Assembly (NCBI GenBank): GCA_022508735.1
Contig: JAFLUQ010000085.1
Location: 1-9,937, forward strand
Direction: 5' to 3'
Origin: Oscillospiraceae bacterium
GTDB lineage: Bacteria; Bacillota; Clostridia; UMGS1883
Length of the DNA stretch: 9,937 bases
The notes beneath the pieces are model-generated. The model searched no databases, had not been told where the DNA came from, and saw only the letters and a program-made list of their open reading frames with translations. The stretch's first letter is position 1. Each line of letters begins with the position of its first letter. Both the position numbers and the translations under genes were made by a program. This document shows positions 1 to 8,100 of this stretch, piece by piece.

Positions 1-28
1 GATTTCGTTGTTTTTAAGCCACTAAGCT

Positions 29-121
29 ACGAACGAAAATCACCACTCGGCGTACACACGTACGCCGTCGGGAGAGCCCATGACGTCGGCTTTGCCGACG
101 CATGGACTGATTTTCGTCCGT
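29..121 (-). repeat. Structured palindromic element, predicted three-way junction
   Basis: Three inverted repeats are seen directly. The outer arms are 29-41 and 109-121, complementary over 13 positions. Within them lie a hairpin of 8 bp with a 4-base loop (48-55 with 60-67) and a hairpin of 12 bp with one bulged base and a 3-base loop (78-82 plus 84-90, with 94-100 plus 101-105). The only outer-arm defect is an A/C mismatch in plus-strand RNA. It becomes a G-U wobble in minus-strand RNA, so the fold is better when read in the direction of the lyase operon that ends at 198. No run of U follows, so it is not a standard terminator. It could be a dispersed REP/BIME-like or MITE-like repeat, a 3' UTR stabiliser or a small RNA. 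The structure is well supported; its identity and function are not known. Confidence 0.6.
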
Positions 122-197
122 TTTGCACAATTTTTTTGGACGGCCCCCGTGTTTCCACACTACAGAGCGAGTTTTTATATCCGCTTCCTCTGCGGAA

Positions 198-3100
198 CTA
201 TTTATTTTTTGAAACGTACGGCGCTGCAAGGGGTACAAGCCCGTCTTTGGAGGTCCACAGGAATATCCTGAGTTCATATCCGTCTATATTCTTGTCGAAG
301 GTAAGTTTCGCCTTAGCGGGTAAGGTTACATCGGCAAACCTTACCTCGTCGAGGACTCCTTCGGAGCTGTAGAGTGCGCCAATCAGCAGAGCGCCGTCCT
401 TTCCGTAAAGCGTTACCTCGGCCGATGCGCCGCTAACGCTTACCTCATGGATAGCATACTCATAGTAGTCGGGTACCGAGCTGCCGTTTTTATCGGCTGC
501 CCACACCGCGTAGACCTTCACCCCTTCTGCGGAAACAACGCTTTGGATAAATACGCTGTCTGCCGGAGCTGTGCTGAATATGTCGTGCTTTTCTGTGCTC
601 CAGCCAAGGAATACAGCTCCTTCCCTTTTGGGAGCGTCCTCACTCTTGGGCTGCCAGAGCGTGATAGTGCCGCCCTTGGGAACAGAAGCCTTATGCTCAT
701 CGGGAACGGTTCCCTCACCGCCATTAAAATCGTATTCAACGGTATACTCGGGAACAGTCTCCCCCGGGATCTCAAAGCCGTAGATCAATACCTCGGCCAG
801 TGAGGTCCAGTAGCTTACGGTGTTGCCGTCGCACTCTACACGCACATACCGGCCCTCCAGATTCGGAGAAATTTCAATGTCATTAAATCCGCCGCTGTTA
901 GGCGCACTGCTGCCGTCGTAGACTTTTGTTTCTTCCGCACCATTGGAAACATATACACGGAAGGGTATAGTTCTGTCGTCATCATATTTCTTGAAGGCCA
1001 CACTGACATCGGTCAATGTATACGCCTTACCAAGATCAAAGGTGATGCTCTGGGTCCCCTCAGCGGTCCACACGGTGTTTATATTTCCGTCATAGGCGTT
1101 CTTTGCCGAATTATCTTTTTCCGGCTCGGCAGTGGCCGATGCAGACACGATCTTAAGACCCTCCGGGCGCTTTTCCTCCTCGGGCTCTTCTTCAGTGATT
1201 CCGCTGGCGTATATCTCTACCTCGGCCAGTGAGGTCCAACTGCTCCAATCACTGCCGTCACACTCAACCTTCACATACCGTGAGGTTTCAAGGGGCATAA
1301 CTGCGCAATCGATGAAGTCGCCGCTGAAGGGCACGTTAGTGCCGATATATACCAGACTCCAATTTTCACCATCGTCGGAAGCATAGATGCGGAAGGGTAT
1401 AATTCTGGCATCGTTATATTTCTTAAATGCTACTCTCACTCCGGTCAATATATGATCTTTTTCTAACTCAAAGGTGATGCTCTGAGTGCCCTCGGCCGCC
1501 CATACGGTGTTAAGATCACCGTCATAAGCGTTCTTGATGGAGTTTTCAGGCTGCGGCTCGGCTGTGGCCGTGACTGCCCCTATATTGGGCCTGCTTATTG
1601 CCGAGAGAGAGCTCTCTGCCAAAAGGGTATCGCCGTCCCACAGTGACAGCTTCAGGTCGTAGTCACCGATATTCTTGTCAAAGCCGGTCTTCTGAACTGT
1701 CGGAAGCTCAACGGCCCACTCCTCGGTCTCAACGACATTTCCGTCTTTGTCATATAGTTCGCCCACGAGCAGGGCCCTGCTGACGCCGGCCTTGCCGCCG
1801 ATAATCCGGGCCTCGGCAGTCTGTCCGTTCACGTTTAGAATGTCGAGAGACACATCTTTATCTGCCGTAGAGAGCGTATAACTGAGATTTGTGAGATAGG
1901 GGCCAACAGAGATGGGGCCGCTGCCGTCTACGGTAGTATAGTACCTGAGGCGCTTAAAGCTCTTGCCCTCAAGCGAGAAGGTCTTTGTGTAGCCGATATC
2001 ATTATTGCCGCCCATGATCGTGGCGGTGCAGCTATCCTCGTCGTAGTTGAACTCCAGTGTCACAAGCCAGGTGGTGGAGCTGCGGTTCATGGGATTTTCC
2101 GAGCCGTTGCCCACCTGTGTCCAGGAATCCTTTATTGCCTCCTCCCAGGCATTGTTTTCTGCGGCCATTGTGCTCTGAGCACCGCTCCTGTAAGCCTGAG
2201 AAAGATTCAGAATATTATTGCCAAAGATGTCAAGGAATTCGAGACCGAAGGTATACTCATGCCCGTCCCAGTTCCAGTTTGTTCCGTCGATCTTCTTGCC
2301 GCCGGTGTTAAATGTAAAGGAAATGGTAGCCGTATCTTTAAAGAACGGAATAAAATCTCTGTAAAATTCGCCGCCCTGAGGTGCGCCCTCCTGATTGAGA
2401 GAGGCGGAGGTCTTGTCGCCGGTTACCACTGTACCGCTGCCACCCATGCCGTCAAACACGCCGTCATCCAGCACGTCTATATCGTCAACCGGGAGCACAG
2501 TCACGCGGCATATGGCGAAATGCCCGCCGAGGGCAGTGGTTGCCGTTATCGTACAGCTGCCCGCGCTGACGCCGGTGACCCGTCCGCCGTCAACGGTCGC
2601 GATGCGGTCGTCGCTCGACATCCAGGTTATGTCCTTTCTCGTGGCATCCTCGGGATATATAGTCGCGGTGAGCCAGTGAGAGCCGCCCTCCTTTACGGCA
2701 ATATTATCCTCAGACAGGCTGATGCTGTCTACGTTTATCCTGATAACCGTCACCTTACACTCGGCAGAATGACCGCCGTCACGGGTGGTGGCCGTAATGG
2801 TGGCGGTTCCCGGGGCTATACCTGTGATGACGCCGCCCGCTACCTTAGCCACGCTTTCATCACTGGAGGTCCAAATTATGCTCTGGGTCGAGGCATTCTC
2901 GGGGTAAATTGTGGCCTTTAGCTGATAGGTATCGTTCTCGCGAACGGTCACGCTCTTCTCGGTGAGAGTGATGCTCTCGACCGGGATGGTCTCGGCGTAT
3001 CTCACTCTCGTAAAAGGCACCGCGGGAGCAAGGTAGTTGAGCTTGTTGCCGTTTGCGTCGGTAGCCAGCGCCACAGAGCCGATATAGTAGCTCGGGTGGG

Positions 3101-5135
3101 GCGGCTGGTTATATGCCACGTTCTGCCATGCAATAGCCGTGCGGTACTGGCTGTCGTGCATAAGGGTCGTAAGTCTGTACTCCGTTGGAAGAGTAGATGT
3201 AAATATTCGCAGATACGGAGTATCATTTTCTCCGTTATTTATGGGCATGATTATCTCCTCACGCCAGTCGCCCCAGAGGTCAACGGACAGAGAGGGATTC
3301 TGCTTGGAATCGTTTATAGATGAAGCCGGAAGGTAGCCCTGACCGTCATTGTAGAATCTTCCGGTCCAGCTATTCCATTTTCCTTCGGCATTTTTTGTGC
3401 CATCTGTGTGATACTTGGCAAGCTGATTGTCGTCCAGAAGCTCACGGCCCAGATCTCCATCCCAGTAAACGGCGAAGTTGGTCATCATTCTGGAATTTGT
3501 TCCGGGTCTTTCTCCCACATTTTTGCCGGTCATGTCATGAGCCTCGCCGAAGACAGCGCTCCAACCCAGGGCCAGACCGTCTGGGTGTGTAGCCGCATAG
3601 CTGTCGTCAGCGTTGACCATAAGACCTCGGCCGTTATCACCGCTGCTGCTTACCGAGTAAATTTTCTCACCTGTCGATGCCACTCTGAAGTCCTCACGGC
3701 GGGCGTTTATGCTGCTGCCGCTCTTCTCTTTAACGGAGAAAACCTCCTGAATACCGTCGTTATTGAAGTCGGAAACGTGCATGGCATCGCCGTGCCCCAG
3801 GTATGTATTACCGATAGCCCAGCCGTTGTCGTCCAGCACAGCGGAGCCATAGACTATCTCATCTCTGCCGTCGTTGTCTACGTCGGCAACGGACAGGTTG
3901 TGGTTACCCTGACCGTAGAGGGAGTTGGAACGCTGGGCATCTCCGTTATGCTCCCAAAGCATTGTGAGCTTTTCGCCGTCCCAATCATAGGCCCGCACCA
4001 TGGCTCTGTTATAGTAACCGCGGCACATGATGAGAGATGGCGTTTCGCCGTTAAGATATGCCACCGCCGCGAGATAGCGCTCACTGCGGTTATAATTGCT
4101 GTCGCCCCAGCCGCCGGCGTCGCGGGAAATGTAATCGGTGGTGTAAAGAGCGCGGCCGGTCTCGCCGTCGAATATAGTCAGGAACTCGCCGCCGCTGGTG
4201 GGAATTCCCTTACCGCTAAGATGCACGGCGTTGTTATCGGCATTGCGGATAGCGTCGCTGTCGCCCACCTCGGTAACGTAATGACCCGTGCCGTCGATGG
4301 AGCCGGGAGCGGTCTTCATGGCCACCTCAGCCTTGCCGTCGCCGTCAAAATCATATACCATGAACTGGGTATAATGGGCGCCGGCGCGGATATTCTTGCC
4401 CAGATCTATGCGCCACATATAGCCGCCGTTATCTTCGCTTATCTCATAAGCGTCGATGTACACATTACCAGTGTAGCCGCCGGAGGCGCTGTCCTTGGCG
4501 TCGCTGGGATTCCACTTGAGAACTAACTCATAGTCGCCGTCGCCGTCAAGATCGCCAACGGAAGCGTCGTTGGCTCCTCCGGCCTCATTGCTGCCGTCCG
4601 TATGATAGTGACTCCAGCCGCCGCCGTGATTTTTCACATCGGCCGGGCGCACAAGGGGAATATCCACCCACGAGAAGGAGTTGGCCTCGCTGCCGTTGCC
4701 GACCATGCTGCCGCGGGCGGTGTGATTCCACTCCCGGAAGGCCTTCACGCCCGGCTCTGCGCTGACCTGTGCTGATGTAGCACCGGCTTTCACGACCTTG
4801 TAAACATTATTTTCATTGCCGCCGGTATCAAGGTAGTTGGTGGCATCGTGAGGACCGGTAGTATGGATCTTCGCACCGTCACGGTAGATGTCAAAGGCCT
4901 GATTACTGAGGCTCTCGTCGCCCAGCAGCCGCCATGACAGGTACACTCCGCCGGCTATGCCGTTACGCGGCGCATCCTGGGTTCTGACCGCGATAAGGCC
5001 GCGGTTCAGCTTTTCCATTTGGCGGGCAGTCTGCTGATATTTAGGGGTCTTTACCTCAGCCGCCATGGTGACTGTGGGCAGCGCAAAGGCCGCCACAGTC
5101 AGGGCTGTAAATAAACTTATTAACCTTTTTTTCAT
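198..5135 (-). CDS. Secreted multidomain rhamnogalacturonan lyase, PL11 type
   Basis: Predicted extracellular lyase that cleaves the rhamnogalacturonan I backbone of pectin by beta-elimination. A signal peptide spans residues 1-26 (Lys-rich start, hydrophobic core, cleavage near TMAA). Residues 43-125 resemble the N-terminal beta-sheet domain of PL11. The catalytic beta-propeller runs to about 715, with calcium-loop motifs DLDGDGD (195), DFDGDGK (262), DVDNDGR (418) and DFNNDG (456). Then follow two Big2 Ig-like domains (717-797, 801-881), an unassigned beta-rich region (885-1090), a small repeated module (1093-1177), two F5/8C/discoidin-like modules (1183-1311, 1327-1453) split by a Glu-rich linker, an InlB/Listeria-Bacteroides-type repeat (1463-1546) and a second copy of the small module (1561-1641). 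At 1645 residues it is far longer than single-domain PL11 enzymes of roughly 600. The ATG is supported by AGAGGTG eight bases upstream. It lies 16 bp after the GH2 stop, so the two are very likely cotranscribed. Family is confident; exo or endo mode is not known. Confidence 0.93.
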   Translation of the reverse strand: MKKRLISLFTALTVAAFALPTVTMAAEVKTPKYQQTARQMEKLNRGLIAVRTQDAPRNGIAGGVYLSWRLLGDESLSNQAFDIYRDGAKIHTTGPHDATNYLDTGGNENNVYKVVKAGATSAQVSAEPGVKAFREWNHTARGSMVGNGSEANSFSWVDIPLVRPADVKNHGGGWSHYHTDGSNEAGGANDASVGDLDGDGDYELVLKWNPSDAKDSASGGYTGNVYIDAYEISEDNGGYMWRIDLGKNIRAGAHYTQFMVYDFDGDGKAEVAMKTAPGSIDGTGHYVTEVGDSDAIRNADNNAVHLSGKGIPTSGGEFLTIFDGETGRALYTTDYISRDAGGWGDSNYNRSERYLAAVAYLNGETPSLIMCRGYYNRAMVRAYDWDGEKLTMLWEHNGDAQRSNSLYGQGNHNLSVADVDNDGRDEIVYGSAVLDDNGWAIGNTYLGHGDAMHVSDFNNDGIQEVFSVKEKSGSSINARREDFRVASTGEKIYSVSSSGDNGRGLMVNADDSYAATHPDGLALGWSAVFGEAHDMTGKNVGERPGTNSRMMTNFAVYWDGDLGRELLDDNQLAKYHTDGTKNAEGKWNSWTGRFYNDGQGYLPASSINDSKQNPSLSVDLWGDWREEIIMPINNGENDTPYLRIFTSTLPTEYRLTTLMHDSQYRTAIAWQNVAYNQPPHPSYYIGSVALATDANGNKLNYLAPAVPFTRVRYAETIPVESITLTEKSVTVRENDTYQLKATIYPENASTQSIIWTSSDESVAKVAGGVITGIAPGTATITATTRDGGHSAECKVTVIRINVDSISLSEDNIAVKEGGSHWLTATIYPEDATRKDITWMSSDDRIATVDGGRVTGVSAGSCTITATTALGGHFAICRVTVLPVDDIDVLDDGVFDGMGGSGTVVTGDKTSASLNQEGAPQGGEFYRDFIPFFKDTATISFTFNTGGKKIDGTNWNWDGHEYTFGLEFLDIFGNNILNLSQAYRSGAQSTMAAENNAWEEAIKDSWTQVGNGSENPMNRSSTTWLVTLEFNYDEDSCTATIMGGNNDIGYTKTFSLEGKSFKRLRYYTTVDGSGPISVGPYLTNLSYTLSTADKDVSLDILNVNGQTAEARIIGGKAGVSRALLVGELYDKDGNVVETEEWAVELPTVQKTGFDKNIGDYDLKLSLWDGDTLLAESSLSAISRPNIGAVTATAEPQPENSIKNAYDGDLNTVWAAEGTQSITFELEKDHILTGVRVAFKKYNDARIIPFRIYASDDGENWSLVYIGTNVPFSGDFIDCAVMPLETSRYVKVECDGSDWSSWTSLAEVEIYASGITEEEPEEEKRPEGLKIVSASATAEPEKDNSAKNAYDGNINTVWTAEGTQSITFDLGKAYTLTDVSVAFKKYDDDRTIPFRVYVSNGAEETKVYDGSSAPNSGGFNDIEISPNLEGRYVRVECDGNTVSYWTSLAEVLIYGFEIPGETVPEYTVEYDFNGGEGTVPDEHKASVPKGGTITLWQPKSEDAPKREGAVFLGWSTEKHDIFSTAPADSVFIQSVVSAEGVKVYAVWAADKNGSSVPDYYEYAIHEVSVSGASAEVTLYGKDGALLIGALYSSEGVLDEVRFADVTLPAKAKLTFDKNIDGYELRIFLWTSKDGLVPLAAPYVSKNK
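777..1589 (-). repeat. Duplicated F5/8C (discoidin/CBM32-like) coding segment
   Basis: Two copies of about 380 bases (777-1157 and 1203-1589) encode modules of about 128 residues. Both contain NAYDG, NTVW, AEGTQSITF, VAFKKY, IPFR and the closing WTSLAEV. Similarity is also visible in DNA, for example AAGGTGATGCTCTG in both copies near 1033 and 1473, which suggests a fairly recent internal duplication. Modules of this kind often bind terminal sugars such as galactose. The linker between them is rich in Glu and Pro (residues about 1314-1325). Confidence 0.8.
2493..2987 (-). repeat. Tandem Big2 Ig-like domain repeat within the lyase
   Basis: Two adjacent copies of about 81 residues. Each starts with a V-x-S-I-x-L motif and contains ATIYPE, a W-x-SSD stretch, the V/I-TG turn, an A-G-x-x-x-ITATT strand and a closing CxVTV strand. 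This is the typical pattern of bacterial Ig-like group 2 domains, which act as spacers on secreted and surface proteins. Each copy has one cysteine in the last strand (residues 793 and 876). Confidence 0.85.
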
Positions 5136-5143
5136 TGTTCCCG

Positions 5144-5150
5144 CACCTCT
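5144..5150 (-). promoter_or_regulatory. Ribosome binding site of the lyase gene
   Basis: AGAGGTG on the minus strand, eight bases before the lyase ATG. It begins one base after the GH2 stop codon (5152-5154), a layout that would allow translational coupling. Confidence 0.7.
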
Positions 5151-5151
5151 T

Positions 5152-8100
5152 TTATATTGTTATATTTACGGTCTTTGTTTCCGCGTCGGTCACGATCTCC
5201 GCTCCGTCGATATAGCCGATGAGCGGAGCGATCTCGGCGATGAGCTCGCCGTTTTCAGCGTAAAACTCGGCGTTTGTCAGGTTAGACTCCTCGCCCCGGT
5301 GTATAGCTGTTTCGCCGCAGACTACCACAGCGCCGGAGGCGGTCAGTGTGAGCATGGGCAAGGAGAAGCTGGCGAGATCATCAGGCAGCTCGCCCTCGAT
5401 CTGGTAGCTATAGTCCGCTCCAATGGCGTCAAGCACGGGCCGAAGCTCGCAGAGCACGCCGCTTGAGGAGTCCGGGCGGTAGGGCTTTGTGTTGAACTGC
5501 ACCTCTGTGCCATTCACAAGCACCTTATATTCGTCGCGTTCTGTTACCTCTGTGAGCCGCCACTGCTGATAGGCCGAGCCGTCGGCGCTGCGCTGGGCTA
5601 TTTTTTCGCCTGAGCCGTCTAAAGTCAGGCCTGAGCTGACAGAGGTAATGGTGCTGAGACCGTTTTCGCCGGTTTCAACGCGCCACTTCTGGTTGTCGCC
5701 GGAGTTGGTGGCGTAGACTATCAGCTCACGTCCGTCCTCGGTAGACAGCCCGGGTACGTCAATCGACATTCCGCTCGCACTGTTCTTGAGGTTAAACGTG
5801 TCGGTTCCGGTGGGATTGAAGCCCCATACAAAGGCAGAATTGCCCTCGTCTATGTCTGCATAGGCGAGTCCGCCGTCTATAACGGCGAGCGCCTTGCCGG
5901 TGCCGACATTAATTACGGTGTATTTCTTAGCTCCTGCCGCACGGTTTCTGACTGCGGCATTGGCGATATTCTCGGCCACAAGTCGGTCGAACATGGTCTC
6001 CGGCTTGGTAACAGGAGTGTTTTTAGCATAAGCCTGCTGGGGAACGGCGGTAAGTCCGTTATCTAGCTCGAATGGGGTCATCTCAAGGCTGACCTCCGCC
6101 GCGGGAAGGCCTTCCATAACGGCGGTGAGCTTAAAGCTGCCGCCCTCGGGAGAGCTTTGAACAAACACGCGATTCGTGCCGCACTCTGCATAGCAGTAAT
6201 CCTTGTGAATGACGCTTGTTTCGTTATATGTGCCTGAGTTGTAGCCGCCAAGGAAGGTGCCCGCACCATCAAAGGTGAAGTCGATGCGGTCGTAATTCAG
6301 CGGGCAAACGCGGCCCTCCGTGTCCACGACCTCAACGTCGATATAGCAGACATCGCTGCCGTCGGCCCGAAGTCCCTCAGGGCCCGTAACAGGAGTCAGC
6401 CTTATGGCAGCAGGCTCGCCCACGGTTTCTATCTTGTCGATGGCGATCACCTTGCCCTTATCACTGTAGGCCACGGCGCTGATCTCGCCGGACTGAGTTA
6501 CGTCGATGTCGGGGAATTCAAAAACGAAGGTGTCCCTTGGGGTGCTGCATTCGCCAACGAGAGAGCCGTTTATGTAAAGCTCGATTTTATCGCAAAGCTC
6601 GGAGCCGACCACATACACGGTCTTATGAGTGGGATCGCGGCGAAGCTGGGTATCGTTATATTCCCAATAGGTGCCGTTCCATGTCTTATCGTAGTAAGTA
6701 TAGTTTTCGTCGGTATTCTCGGGATAGTTCCAGTGGCCGACGATATGTATTTTAGCGCCCTTATCCTGCATGGCCTGCACGGCGTAGAAGTTTTCCTTCT
6801 TGATGCGGACGGGGTCTACACGACCCGAGGTACGCGCGTTTTCCGAGCCGGAGTTGCGGCCGTGCATGTTGGAGTCGGACCAGACCATCATGGCCGCCGC
6901 GCTGTAGTAGTCGTTGCCGGTAGGGCCGCCCACGCGGTTGTTATAGAAATAGGCGTAGCCGTCGCCGTCGCTGGCGAGAGTCACCGACATATCCTCCTGA
7001 TTGAGGTCCCATATATCGTAGCCATCGGTCTTTTTCGCGCCGTCGCCCAGCCACTTGTTCACATAGTCGTAGTCCGGGGGCGAGAAGTCGTCCCACACGC
7101 GGCGGGGCGCCTCGTCACGCTTGTACTCAGTCTCAACGATGGGCATCTGCTTATCCACCTGATACATCGAAGCCTTGGCCGACGAGTCGTAGCGGTAGAT
7201 CATGGTTCCGGCCCACTCCGCCGCGGCAATCTGCTCGGGGCTGGTGATGCTGCGGCAGCCCATGTACCTTCCTCCATTCGGGTCAAGAAGGTTCTTTATG
7301 TCGGTCATTTCCTGCATATGCTCCGCGCTTATGGCGGCATTACCGCCCTCATAGAATATTATCGACGGAGAGTTGCGGAAGTAGATTATAGCGTCACGCA
7401 TGGCCTCTACTCTGGTATCCCAGTAGCGGCCGCCCTGGTCGCCCTCCTTGTCGCCCGCCGGGCAGACGGAGACCACGCCGTACTTATCGCCCGCACGTAT
7501 GGCGACGGGCTTGGGGCTGACATGCATCCAGCGTATGAAGTCCGCACCGGACTCACGCACAAGCTGCATATCGTAGTCGCTGAGCCAGTCGTTGGCCACG
7601 CCGATGACCGCCCACTCGTTTGTGGAGCGCTGAGCGTAACCGCGGAGGTAGGTAGGCACACCGTTTATGAGAAGACCGCCCTTTTCTATATTGAAGTCCA
7701 CACTGCGAAAGCCTGTGGTTATTTTCTGCACGTCTACAATGTCGCCGCTTCGAAGAACGGTGTAAACATCATAGAGATACGGGTCGTCTAAGCTCCAGAA
7801 GCGGAGGTTCTCGGCCCGCGCCGAGGCGGATATGTATGTCACGTCAACGGTATCGGCATTGGTGGGAGCGGGCTCCTCATCATAGGCATCAGCCGGAACG
7901 ACAGACTTAAGCACAAGCCCTGCGTCGCTCGCCGCGGTCACGGCCTGCTCCGGCGAGGAAAAGCTCGTCACGACTCTGTCGCCGTCAACCACGTAGACCT
8001 CCAGCACCGCGTTCGCATCTGCGCCGGTCTCGTTGCGCACCTCAGCCTTTACGTTTATAACAGCGCTCTTGCCGTCTATGTCAAAATCGGAGGCGTATAT

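Noticed and set aside
180..196. Small hairpin just past the lyase stop as an operon terminator
   Set aside because: The stem is only 5 bp with a 7-base loop, and on the minus strand it is followed by A-rich sequence, not a U run.
14..277. Minus-strand open frame of 87 codons at the left edge
   Set aside because: It overlaps the end of the lyase gene and reads through the hairpins of the structured element. Its Arg-rich sequence reflects the palindromes, and no ribosome binding site is seen.
777..2987. Regular repeats suggestive of a CRISPR or satellite array
   Set aside because: The repeats are in frame, imperfect, domain-sized (about 240-430 bases) and explained by duplicated protein modules.
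3408..4526. Long plus-strand open frame of 372 codons
   Set aside because: It lies antisense inside the PL11 catalytic domain, lacks a ribosome binding site and has no family-like pattern. It arises from biased codon use on the opposite strand.
6625..7791. Plus-strand open frame of 388 codons
   Set aside because: Antisense to the GH2 catalytic barrel, with low-complexity Val/Ala/His-rich content and no start signals. It is a shadow of the real gene.
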